From: Candidatus Latescibacterota bacterium
Lineage (GTDB): Bacteria > Latescibacterota > UBA2968 > UBA8231
Direction: 5' to 3'
Assembly: GCA_007136405.1 (NCBI GenBank)
Contig: SLHA01000051.1
Coordinates: forward strand, 1-59,068
DNA length: 59,068 nucleotides
Shown: positions 51,268 to 59,068 of the stretch, piece after piece
Layout: the number at the start of each line of letters is the position of its first letter
Numbering within the stretch: the first letter of the stretch is position 1
Notes under the pieces: generated by a model
Told to the model about the DNA's origin: nothing
Database searches by the model: none
What the model saw: the letters and a program-made list of their open reading frames with translations, nothing else
Made by a program: the position numbers and the translations under genes

Positions 51268-53670
51268 ATGCGAAGCCAACAGCGAATATCCACCGGCACA
51301 CCTGAGATTCAGGTCAGAAGGACCTGTTTTTCGCCTGTGCCGTACCTGATCCTGCTGGCCTGCATAGGGCTGCCAACGGGGAATGCACGTGCCGAACCCG
51401 CCATGCCGCGGGAAGCGATCATCTGGTTTGACGGTACGCGCAGTGAAGCGCCGCCGGCGGGTTGGCTGCTGACCGATAATGAAGATTACTGGGGGGAGCG
51501 GATTTGGACTGGGGTGGAATACCACTACGAAACCGAACCGGACAGGCCGTCCGACAACACACCCAACCGCGTCGGCCGCGTGGGCCGCAAGCTGTTCAAC
51601 GGCAACCGTGGGTGGGGGGACGCCGGGATCGTCGGCTTGACCGGTGAACAGCCGTTGGCGGTCGTATTCGATTTTCAACGTCGCTGTGAATTCAGCGAGT
51701 GGAATCTGGTCACACCGAGCCGGCAGGCGACAGTCCAACTGGAGGTACGAAGCGGCGAAGAGGAAGCCTGGGAAGTCGTTGTCGACAGGTCTGCTGACGA
51801 CTGTCCGGATCAAGACCTGCAGCGATTCACCTTCGAAAAACCGGTTGCGGGCCGCTATGCTCGCTTGACGGTGACCGCCCCCGGCACGGTGCAACTGCGC
51901 GAAGTGCTGGCCTGGGGCACGGCGCAGGTGGACGATGAGACGCCGGAAATCTTCACGCCGGTAGCCGAGGGCGGGTATCCGGTAGGCGTCACTTTCCCGA
52001 CGTTTACTGGGGTGGACAAGTCCTTTGTTTCGGATCGCGAGTCCTTCTACTGGTTCGAGTCGCTGGCAGAGAAACACCGGCAGGAAGCCGCGGTCTGGGC
52101 GCGGGTAGCCACCTGGGGCGAGATTTCCAATGCCCCGTTGCTGCCTGCCGCCGACCGGGTCAATCGCCCCGTCCGGCTTGTCATGGCGCGCAACGAGACC
52201 GAGGCGGTCGCGCTTGCCCTGCGCAACACGGCAGTGGATGAAGCCCGCACCCTTACCGTAAGGACCGGAGAATTGAGGGATGAAAACGGCAACGTGCCGG
52301 CCGCGCTAAGGGTGCGGCTGGGCGTGTTCGGCATCATCGGGTCGCGGAATTACGGGAACAACCTGGGACCGATTCTGGAAGCGGACAACATGCCGGGCCG
52401 GGCGGTGCTGGACAAGTATCTGCTCAACGGCGCCGAGATCGGCGATTTTCCGGAAATCACCTTGCCGCCAAGTGGAGCGGCGGTTTTCTGGCTGTCGGTG
52501 ACCGGAGAGGACACCGAGCCGGGGGTGTACACGATGGACCTGAGCTTTGAAGGCGGCGATCGGGTGCCCGTTGAAGTGGAAGTGCTGGATGTGACGTTGC
52601 CCACGCCCTTTGCCCATGTGAAGACCTGGTCGGAGAATAATAACCGTACGGAAATGTTCCCCTTTGTTTACGCCGACCGTATCGAGCGCGATACGGCCTA
52701 TGCGCTGGATTGCGGTCTCAGTGACTGGCGGGCCGGGGAGGACTTTGAACTGGTGCGGGACATGGCCGCTGCGCGGGGGATGCGCCTAGTGTTCTATCTG
52801 GGATACCTTATCCCCTCGGCGCCCGACTATGTCGGGATGATCTGGCTGGGGCGCTGGAGCAGGGCCGAAGACCTGCCGGCGGATGCCGCGGAGCGCATCG
52901 CCGAGACGGTCCGCGCGAAGGTCGCCAGGGCGGCGGAATTGGGGCTCGATCACGCCGAGTGGTACGGTAGCACCGGGGATGAGCCCGGCGCCAAGAACAT
53001 CGCGGCCATTGCCGCCGTCTGCCGGATGATCAAGCAGGCGGATCCCGAGGTCAACATCTATGTCAACCCCGCCTATTGGGTGGGCTGGGAACGGGGCGGC
53101 GTGTCTGATGACGCCATGGTGGCCGAGGGGTTGGGGGATTGGTACGACGAGGTTGTGGACATCTCCAAACCGCTGATGCTGTTGCTGCGCAACCGGCCCA
53201 AGGCCTGGAAGCATTTCTCGGCGCCGCGTCAGGTGAATTCGTATTACTACGTCTCCGGACACCTGGACCGCTCGGAGCAGGCGGTAGAGATCCAGAAATA
53301 CCGGCGCATGGCCTGGAACAGTTTCCACTGGGGCTTCAACGGCTGGGGCTTTTATTCCTATTACAGCCCGCGCGGTTCCGCGTGGGACCACTTCGATCGC
53401 CATCCGCCGGGCGAAGGGCTTCAGGAACCTTCCGACTACCAGGTCGTATATCCCGGTCCACGCGGGGTGATCCGGACGCGGCACAGTGAAGCCCTGCGCG
53501 AAGGGTGGGAGGACTGGCGGCTGCTGCACCTGCTGCGTGAACAGGGGCGGGAGGATCTGCTTGCGGAGTTGATCGCCGCCTACGAAGCGGGCGCGGCGAT
53601 GGATGAACTGCGGTTGAGGGCGTTGCAGCGGGCTGCCGTTTTTGATGCTTCGCCGCGGTCGTGTCTTTGA
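51268..53670 (+). CDS. Exported DUF4091/GH123-like hydrolase with discoidin-like domain
   Basis: An 800-residue protein. A signal peptide (hydrophobic core about 24-38, cleavage near ARA-EP) exports it. Residues about 100-225 resemble an F5/8-type carbohydrate-binding domain. From about 290 a beta-sandwich (TEAVALALRNT) leads into a TIM-barrel (about 460-740) with STGDEPGAKN near 571, the Asp-Glu pair of GH123-like enzymes, and the EALREGWEDWRLLHLLRE ending of DUF4091. GH123 enzymes remove N-acetylgalactosamine; the glycan here is unknown. It heads a set with a sialidase and an amidohydrolase. Confidence 0.8.
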   Translation: MRSQQRISTGTPEIQVRRTCFSPVPYLILLACIGLPTGNARAEPAMPREAIIWFDGTRSEAPPAGWLLTDNEDYWGERIWTGVEYHYETEPDRPSDNTPNRVGRVGRKLFNGNRGWGDAGIVGLTGEQPLAVVFDFQRRCEFSEWNLVTPSRQATVQLEVRSGEEEAWEVVVDRSADDCPDQDLQRFTFEKPVAGRYARLTVTAPGTVQLREVLAWGTAQVDDETPEIFTPVAEGGYPVGVTFPTFTGVDKSFVSDRESFYWFESLAEKHRQEAAVWARVATWGEISNAPLLPAADRVNRPVRLVMARNETEAVALALRNTAVDEARTLTVRTGELRDENGNVPAALRVRLGVFGIIGSRNYGNNLGPILEADNMPGRAVLDKYLLNGAEIGDFPEITLPPSGAAVFWLSVTGEDTEPGVYTMDLSFEGGDRVPVEVEVLDVTLPTPFAHVKTWSENNNRTEMFPFVYADRIERDTAYALDCGLSDWRAGEDFELVRDMAAARGMRLVFYLGYLIPSAPDYVGMIWLGRWSRAEDLPADAAERIAETVRAKVARAAELGLDHAEWYGSTGDEPGAKNIAAIAAVCRMIKQADPEVNIYVNPAYWVGWERGGVSDDAMVAEGLGDWYDEVVDISKPLMLLLRNRPKAWKHFSAPRQVNSYYYVSGHLDRSEQAVEIQKYRRMAWNSFHWGFNGWGFYSYYSPRGSAWDHFDRHPPGEGLQEPSDYQVVYPGPRGVIRTRHSEALREGWEDWRLLHLLREQGREDLLAELIAAYEAGAAMDELRLRALQRAAVFDASPRSCL

Positions 53671-53742
53671 CCGTGCTGGCAGCGACCGGGATGACATCAG
53701 CGGATGTTTCCGAGTGAAAAGGTACAGACAGGAGGAAAAGAC

Positions 53743-54951
53743 ATGACCACGCCGGACTGCCGGCGCAGCACCGTTACCATCGAGGATTTTGCCATCTGCC
53801 TTGATCTGCGGGACCAGGGATTCGCAGATGTGATCGGAGGCAGGCTGTTTGCCGAGGACGACGGCGCTCTGAGCTTCCACTTCGGTCACAGCCTGATCTC
53901 CGACTACACCGAGGACGACTGGGTGGGCACCCACACGTATGTCACTCGCTCACGGGACGGCGGGGCCACATGGTGCCGGCCGGAGATGGTCACCATGCCG
54001 CGGGTGAAGGACCTGACGAAGGAGAGCTTCTTCTGGGGGCCACTCTGCCGCACACGGGAGGGCACGGTGCTCTATTCCGGCACTCATCAGGTCATGGATG
54101 CTGCCGAGGGAACGCACCACCACGACCTGTCCATGCGCGACTATATGCTGCTGTATGCGCGGTGCGAAAAGACACAGCCGGAGAGCGAGATGCGGATCGT
54201 CGAGTGGCCTCCCGGCACCTTCATGGGTGAGCAGTTCCTCGAAGGCGGGTTTCAACTGCCGTCCGGGCGACTCGTCTTCACCATGTGGGGCGTGATGGAG
54301 CGCGGCGAGAACTGGCGCTGCGGCGTACTGCTGAGTGACGACGACGGCCGGACCTGGCGGTTCAGGACCGTCGGCTACGAACCCGACCTTGCCATCCGGG
54401 ACAATCCACCGGGTAGCGGATACCCGGCCGGCTTCAACGAGCAGACTCTTTTCCTTGCCCGAGACGGCGCCGTTGTTTCCATCATTCGCGGTCGCGAAGG
54501 GCTGGGCCGAGGTGTGCCCGGCGGGGGCAGACAGGACACCTGGTTCTTCCGGTCCGAGTCCCGCGACGAGGGCGAGACCTGGAGCACGCCGGAACCGACC
54601 AATCTGCCCGGCACCGGCGCGACCGGCGGGCAGGGACTCACCCTGCCGGACGGATCGCTGCTGATCGGTTGCCGCATTCCATACTCGCGAACATATTACG
54701 GCCTGCCGGAGCCGGAGCTCTACGGCCTGAACCTGGCACGCAGCTTCGACCAGGGGTGGACGTGGGCACCCGAGTTCATCATCCAGCGCGATCCGGAAGG
54801 CCACGCGTTCAACACGCATCACTGCGCGATGAACGGTTTCTTCCGCCGCATCTCGGAGACCGAGTATGACTACATTTTCGGCTTCTTCGGACACGCGTAT
54901 GAGCCGAAGCTGCAGCGCCTGCTGAGGCTGAGGTTGAACATAGCAGAGTGA
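53743..54951 (+). CDS. Sialidase/BNR-repeat family protein
   Basis: A 402-residue six-bladed propeller of the sialidase superfamily. Asp-box motifs (SxDxGxTW) are seen as SRDGGATW near 75, SDDDGRTW near 198, SRDEGETW near 279 and FDQGWTW near 343. Sialidase arginines cannot be assigned with certainty, so exo-sialidase, another glycosidase or sugar binding all remain possible. GGAGG precedes ATG 53743; an earlier in-frame ATG at 53704 lacks a site. No signal peptide. It follows the exported DUF4091 hydrolase by 72 bases. Confidence 0.82.
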   Translation: MTTPDCRRSTVTIEDFAICLDLRDQGFADVIGGRLFAEDDGALSFHFGHSLISDYTEDDWVGTHTYVTRSRDGGATWCRPEMVTMPRVKDLTKESFFWGPLCRTREGTVLYSGTHQVMDAAEGTHHHDLSMRDYMLLYARCEKTQPESEMRIVEWPPGTFMGEQFLEGGFQLPSGRLVFTMWGVMERGENWRCGVLLSDDDGRTWRFRTVGYEPDLAIRDNPPGSGYPAGFNEQTLFLARDGAVVSIIRGREGLGRGVPGGGRQDTWFFRSESRDEGETWSTPEPTNLPGTGATGGQGLTLPDGSLLIGCRIPYSRTYYGLPEPELYGLNLARSFDQGWTWAPEFIIQRDPEGHAFNTHHCAMNGFFRRISETEYDYIFGFFGHAYEPKLQRLLRLRLNIAE

Positions 54952-55126
54952 GAGGGCAGGCAAGCATGCAGTACATCGCGACCTCCGACGCCGGCCGCAG
55001 TCTGCTGGGCCTCAGTCACCAGCGCGAAGTCCGGACGATGACCAGCGACTTCGATAGGGCGGTCTTCGACGAGTTGTGGCTCACAGGATGAGGCAGTTTC
55101 CGTACGTCATGCGAAAGGACACGACC

Positions 55127-56023
55127 ATGCTGATCGATGTTCACGGCCATATCGGCCGCGTTCTGCCGGACCGGCGGGAGTTCGTCGATGTCACCAACCT
55201 GATCGCCAAGATGGACGCCTGGAGCATCGACCTCACCTGCGTCCTGGCCTTGAGCGAGCATCCCGAGGGGGCGTACCTCGAGAGCGACACCGAGGACGTG
55301 CTGGCCGCGTGCGGGCGCTACCCGGACCGGCTCATTCCCTTCTGCCTCATCGACCCGCGCTACGGCAACCGTTCGGACATGGACTTCAGCCACCTGCTGG
55401 AGGAGTATGTGATGCGGGGCTGCAAAGGCCTCGGCGAACTGCTGCCCAAGATGGACTTCGATGACCCACGCTGCCTGAACCTCTACCGCCAGGCGGCAAG
55501 ATTCAGCCTGCCGGTCCTTTTCGACATGCAGGACCGGCCCGACGGTTACGGGCTCCGGGATGACTTCGGACTCCCACGCCTGGAGAATGCCTTGCGCCTA
55601 TGCCCGGAGACCGTCTTCATCGGCCACGGTCCGACGTTCTGGGCGGAAATCTCCGCCGAGGTTCCGGCAGACAACCGCTCGGGCTACCCCGCCGGGCCCG
55701 TCGCTCCCGGCGGCGCCGTACCCCGGCTGATGCGGCAGTACCCCAATCTGTGGGCGGATACCTCGGCGGGTAGCGGCAACAACGCGTTGACGCGCGACCC
55801 GGCCTTCGGCCTGGAGTTCCTCGACGAGTTCCAGGACAAGCTGATGTTCGGCACGGATTCGTGCCAGCGCAGCGATGTCGACACCGTGTGGACGACCGTC
55901 GCCACCATCCGCGACCTGCGGACGAACCGGACACTGACCGAAAGCGCGCTGGAAAAGATCGAGTGGCGTAACGCGACGCGGCTGCTCAACCTGACGGCGC
56001 CCCAGGGAGCCAGATCAGGCTGA
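55127..56023 (+). CDS. Metal-dependent amidohydrolase (amidohydrolase_2 type)
   Basis: A 298-residue TIM-barrel hydrolase. The start MLIDVHGHIG carries the HxH metal pair, FIGHGPTFW near 165 the middle histidine, and LMFGTDSCQ near 245 the final aspartate of the family. Members hydrolyse or decarboxylate ring acids and lactones. ATG 55127 is preferred over 55076 because the HxH strand begins there and AAAGGA lies seven bases upstream. It is the third plus-strand gene after the DUF4091 protein and the sialidase. The last nine bases overlap the gene fragment on the minus strand. Confidence 0.85.
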   Translation: MLIDVHGHIGRVLPDRREFVDVTNLIAKMDAWSIDLTCVLALSEHPEGAYLESDTEDVLAACGRYPDRLIPFCLIDPRYGNRSDMDFSHLLEEYVMRGCKGLGELLPKMDFDDPRCLNLYRQAARFSLPVLFDMQDRPDGYGLRDDFGLPRLENALRLCPETVFIGHGPTFWAEISAEVPADNRSGYPAGPVAPGGAVPRLMRQYPNLWADTSAGSGNNALTRDPAFGLEFLDEFQDKLMFGTDSCQRSDVDTVWTTVATIRDLRTNRTLTESALEKIEWRNATRLLNLTAPQGARSG

Positions 56024-56735
56024 GGGCGGACGCGGGCGGTCGTCGAACCCATACATGCAGAAGCGGTTGAAGTCCATGGTCGCCGGGTTGGTGACCAGGC
56101 CGTAGTACGTCGCCCGCAACCAGCGATGGGTCTGCCGCGGCAGGCGCTGCCAGAAGCGCTCGAGGTGCATGTCGGAGCCTGGCCCACTGTTGATGGGCTT
56201 GAACCGCGGCTGGTCCGATGCCATGCGCTTGCTGTGCGGCCCGGCCCGGCGGACGTCGAAGTCGCATTCCTCGCTGAAGTGCAGCAGGCCGCTGGACGCG
56301 TCGAACCCCGGACCGGCCAGGGCGTCGATCATGGCGTCGGTGAAGGCGCGGTAACCCGGCTCGCCGGTGAGCCTGGACAACTCGTCCAGCACCGGCCAGA
56401 GCTCGTGGTCGGCGCGGAAAGTGTCGTGTTCGAAGGGCTCTTCGGGGAACCAGTAGGTGGCAAAGGTGGCGCCGGTCTTGTGCCCGAGCGAGCGATAGCC
56501 GATCCCGGTGCTCCGCCCGACGGTGATGAAGGGCGTGCCGTCGGGCCGGTCGCCGAGGCGGCGCGTCTGCCCGGCCATGATGCGATCCACGGTCGCCACT
56601 GCCTCGGCGAGGTAGTCGTAGCGCGCCGCTGCCGCTGGCCGGTCTTCGCGCAGCACGAGATTGACCTCGCAACGCCGGCCATGGTCATCCAGCGCCTCCA
56701 CGAGGTAGTACCCGCCTGGCATGGTCTGCACGGGA
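56015..56735 (-). pseudogene. C-terminal fragment of an (alpha/alpha)-toroid protein
   Basis: About 240 codons reading TMPGGYYLVEALDDHGRRC at the upstream edge, then helix pairs with FITVGRSTGIGYRSL, HELWPVLDELSRLTGEPGYRAF and a LHFSEECDFDVRR segment, ending at TGA 56017-56015. This is the look of the second half of an (alpha/alpha) toroid lyase or hydrolase. There is no start codon with a ribosome site and the N-terminal half is missing; it abuts a propeller fragment in another frame. It looks like a deletion remnant. Confidence 0.65.
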
Positions 56736-57055
56736 GTTGTGGCCGCAGTCGCAGGAGCGCAGGCTGAAGGCGCCGCCATCGCCGAGCGTGTCGCAGCGCA
56801 GCACGGTCCCGTGCGTGATAAACTCCTCAGGATGGTCCGGCTTGCGTCCCTGCTGCCATGGCGCGGCGTAGAAAAAGCGGCCATCGAATGCGCCGCCGTT
56901 GTAGCCCACGCTGTGCAGGCCGTCCGTCTGCGAGGCATCGAACGCCTGCCAGCTGGCCGGATCGTCGAACGGCCTGTTCACCTGGTAGCGAAGGTAGTGG
57001 GAGTGAAACCAGTTGTCGCGCTTGCCCGGGCCGAAGGTAGTGAAGGTGCGTGGCG
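56725..57055 (-). pseudogene. Beta-propeller fragment
   Basis: About 110 codons, from FTTFGPGKRDNW at the upstream edge to SLRSCDCGHN, with the blade motif VGYNGGAFDGRFFYAAPWQ. Both ends stop abruptly: upstream it meets the propeller gene 56978-58957 in a different frame, downstream it meets the toroid fragment in a third frame. It reads as a piece of an unrelated propeller gene left between two deletions. Confidence 0.6.
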
Positions 57056-58957
57056 GTCCACCCGGTACAGGTTGGGACCGCGGGTGAAATAGACCGCCTC
57101 CGGGGTCGCCGCAAACGCGTATTGACAGCTCGGTCCCATGGCGCACAGTGTGGTCCACTGGCCGGTCTCCGGGTCGAACTCGGCGATGCCGTCGCTGCAG
57201 CCGGCGATCAGGCGCTGACCCTCCCACAGGAGGCGTCCGGCGGTCACCGGTAGCGGGCTGGTCGTTGCGGTCTCGATCGTTCCTGGTTGCCGCAGGTGCA
57301 GCAGGTTCAAGCTCCTGCCGTCGGCGCACGCCAGCCGCGGCACGGGTTGGGCCTCCAGGAGCACCGCCGCCCTGGCGCTGCCGCCCGGCCACGGAGCGCT
57401 GGCGATCTCCTCGTTCCTGTGGGCGTCCCACCACCGCAACGCGGCGCCGTCGCCCACGATCAGCCGCCCGGGTTCCAGTTCGGCGATGGCGAAGGGCGCC
57501 GTCGCCAGGCGGGTACTGCCCGATCGGCCGCTTTCGGGATCGACCCAGCTCACACCGCCGCCGCTACTGCCCCAACCCGCCGGTCCCACGCCCCAGACGC
57601 GGCCGTCGCTGGCGGCCGTACACGCCACGGGGCGGTAGGTGTACTGGCCGAAGCAGCCGACGAACCGCGGATTGATCCGCTGCACGCTATCGCACTGCCA
57701 GGGGCGTGCCGGGTCGTAGAGCACCACCGCCCCATGGGTGTAGCTGGCGCAGACCAACGCCTGACCGCGCCGGCAGAAGCTGTAGGTCTCCCCACTCCAG
57801 CCGGGGTTGTGATCGCCAAGGTCCCGCAGTTCGTTCGTCTGGGGATCGTAGCGGAAAAGGTGCGTGCTCTGGTACGCGCCGCCATACACACAGCCATCGG
57901 GACCGACGCCCAACCCAAAGAGGCCCCGCTCTACCCGAGGCTGCTCATAAGTCCGCTCCTCGAGCACCTTCAGCCGGACCTGGTCATACCTCAGGACCTT
58001 CAGGTCCGTGGTGACCGCATAGCGCATCTCCAACGCCAGCGCCGCCGGGGGAATGAAGGCCTGCGGCTGGATGGTCCTGCCGCCCTCGCCCGGGTTCCAC
58101 AGGAACACCTCCTGACCATCGCAGGTGGCGATCGTGTCCGTGCCGGGGATGACATAGAAATCGATGCTGCTGCCGTACCCGGAGCTGTGGCTCCACGACG
58201 ACCACCTCGGGTAGGCGACATCGGGCGGCCATGGAGCTTCGCCCAGGAACTCGCCGGTCTCCAGTGCAAACGCACCGCGTCGCCCGCTGGGGAAATGCCT
58301 GGCATACAGCACGCTGTTGCCGACGGCCAGGCTCAGGCAGAATCCATCATCACGCCAGCTCTCCGGCGCCCACTGGGCCACGTCCCTGCCTTGTGCCGGG
58401 TCGTAGACGAACAGGCGCGCGACGTGCCCGCAGCCAAAGGCGAGGCGCCCGTTTGGCAGCGGCGCTACCGCACTGACATACCAACTGCCGTCTTCAGGGA
58501 TGGCCGGTAGCCTCTGCACCTCGCCGCTTTGCCGGTTGACCCGGGCGCGCTCTCCGTAACAACCGCCGCAGTAGAGCCATCCATCCTTCCCCTCGCACAG
58601 CACGCGGATGTGGTGAACCCCGTACCCGCCGGAGTTGTCCCAGGGCCGCGCCAGCACTTCCCAGAGGCTGCCGGCGGCCTGATACCGCCAGATCTCACCG
58701 GTGGTGCTGCCCACATAGATGGCGCCGTCGCTTGACGGGGCGATGGGGTACGCCTCCAGGTGCCCGATGGGCTTGATGTCCAGCCCGTCGGTCTGCAGGT
58801 CGAGTGCGGCGAAGTGAGCACCCGATTCGGCCGTGGAGGTCCAGCACAACAGGTCATGTCGATGCACGCCGTACCCGGGACAGACCCGGTAGGAGATCAC
58901 ATTGGCGTCCTGAATAGGCGTGCCAAGCAGATGGGCGTCCGTGAGGTTCTCGATCAT
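56978..58957 (-). CDS. Beta-propeller protein (kelch/PQQ-like), altered 3' end
   Basis: A 659-residue protein with repeated blade motifs: SSDGAIYVGSTTGEIWRY near 75, GKDGWLYCGGCYG near 123, VGPDGCVYGGAYQSTHLFRYDPQTNEL near 352 and SDGRVWGVGPAGW near 450. This is the pattern of kelch- or quinoprotein-like sensors and lyases. No signal peptide. The last 25 residues, after FTRGPNLYRVDRH, lie beyond the junction with another gene fragment read out of frame, so the original C-terminus is lost. GGAGAAC lies seven bases before ATG 58957, which overlaps the stop of the gene upstream (ATGA). Function unknown. Confidence 0.6.
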   Translation of the reverse strand: MIENLTDAHLLGTPIQDANVISYRVCPGYGVHRHDLLCWTSTAESGAHFAALDLQTDGLDIKPIGHLEAYPIAPSSDGAIYVGSTTGEIWRYQAAGSLWEVLARPWDNSGGYGVHHIRVLCEGKDGWLYCGGCYGERARVNRQSGEVQRLPAIPEDGSWYVSAVAPLPNGRLAFGCGHVARLFVYDPAQGRDVAQWAPESWRDDGFCLSLAVGNSVLYARHFPSGRRGAFALETGEFLGEAPWPPDVAYPRWSSWSHSSGYGSSIDFYVIPGTDTIATCDGQEVFLWNPGEGGRTIQPQAFIPPAALALEMRYAVTTDLKVLRYDQVRLKVLEERTYEQPRVERGLFGLGVGPDGCVYGGAYQSTHLFRYDPQTNELRDLGDHNPGWSGETYSFCRRGQALVCASYTHGAVVLYDPARPWQCDSVQRINPRFVGCFGQYTYRPVACTAASDGRVWGVGPAGWGSSGGGVSWVDPESGRSGSTRLATAPFAIAELEPGRLIVGDGAALRWWDAHRNEEIASAPWPGGSARAAVLLEAQPVPRLACADGRSLNLLHLRQPGTIETATTSPLPVTAGRLLWEGQRLIAGCSDGIAEFDPETGQWTTLCAMGPSCQYAFAATPEAVYFTRGPNLYRVDRHAPSLPSARASATTGFTPTTFATR

Positions 58958-59068
58958 GGGTCTGGTTCTCCGGAATTGGGCGCGAGCGGCTCGACGCTGT
59001 GGCCCTCGACCTCGTCGGGGGCGACGCGGAAGCAGAGCTGTACCCCTGGCAGCCCGCGCCGGAGCCCC
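58954..59068 (-). CDS. Partial gene, C-terminal end only
   Basis: Thirty-seven codons of an open frame entering from the right edge and ending at TGA 58956-58954, sharing bases with the ATG of the propeller gene (ATGA). Such an overlap is typical of a real upstream gene in the same operon. The visible peptide (VQLCFRVAPDEVEGHS) is too short to identify; family unknown. Confidence 0.5.
   Translation of the reverse strand, partial: GLRRGLPGVQLCFRVAPDEVEGHSVEPLAPNSGEPDP

Noticed and set aside
54966-55091. A 41-codon open frame between the sialidase and amidohydrolase genes
   Set aside because: In a 175-bp gap, with AGGCA before its ATG, but the peptide matches nothing recognised and is too short to call. 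It could equally be a remnant.
1-59068. tRNA genes, CRISPR arrays, insertion sequences and prophage genes
   Set aside because: No T-loop with matching acceptor stem, no regularly spaced identical repeats, no transposase or phage protein was found on reading both strands.

Overview
The window is high-GC bacterial DNA with short intergenic gaps, good Shine-Dalgarno sites (AGGAGG types) and many start/stop overlaps. No rRNA, tRNA, prophage, insertion sequence or CRISPR array was seen. The gene content (many uncharacterised glycoside-hydrolase-like proteins, Gfo/Idh/MocA and sugar-isomerase genes, creatininase, a DUF4091-type hydrolase, a sialidase, a class III ribonucleotide reductase) suggests a heterotrophic, at least facultatively anaerobic, glycan-degrading bacterium of the kind found among Planctomycetota, Latescibacterota, Hydrogenedentota or Lentisphaerota. 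The phylum cannot be fixed from sequence reading alone.

Layout. 1-2.0 kb: a three-gene signalling operon (CheY-like regulator, CheC-like phosphatase, PAS-HisKA protein without an ATPase domain) behind a sigma-54-like promoter. 2.1-5.8 kb: two carbohydrate enzymes on the minus strand. 6.4-9.5 kb: a sodium:solute symporter and an FMN-binding/NosR-like membrane electron-transfer protein. 9.6-12.6 kb: two related beta-propeller proteins. 13-16.4 kb: an epimerase, a sugar isomerase and a Gfo/Idh/MocA dehydrogenase. 16.5-21.3 kb: an anaerobic ribonucleotide reductase locus (nrdD, a redoxin, nrdG) with tandem NrdR-box-like sites and unusually many short repeats in its non-coding parts. 21.5-27 kb: five genes coupled end to end, an aminotransferase, a ceramidase-like protein and a molybdate transporter (modABC). 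27-30.2 kb: a parallel beta-helix protein and a Phd/VapC toxin-antitoxin pair. 30.5-39.2 kb: SppA with an extra N-terminal barrel-like region, a large hydrolase, a CPA2 antiporter with a C-terminal EIIA-like domain, a fragment of ornithine cyclodeaminase and a DMT transporter. 39.3-41.7 kb: MoeZ-like E1/rhodanese and an M14 carboxypeptidase. 42-46 kb: a predicted TIM-barrel protein, an FAD oxidoreductase and a creatininase. 46.2-50.3 kb: a serpin, an M28 peptidase, an ArsC/LMW-PTP protein and an SDR. 50.4-59 kb: decayed propeller genes, a DUF4091/sialidase/amidohydrolase operon, and a minus-strand run of gene fragments behind another propeller protein.

How the genes may work together. Most enzymes fit uptake and stepwise dismantling of complex or modified sugars: hydrolases and lyase-like folds release them, the symporter imports them, and dehydrogenases, isomerases and epimerases process them. 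ModABC and MoeZ both point to use of molybdenum or tungsten cofactor. The nrd genes supply deoxynucleotides without oxygen. At least three loci carry clear gene remnants, so this is a region where hydrolase genes are gained, duplicated and lost.
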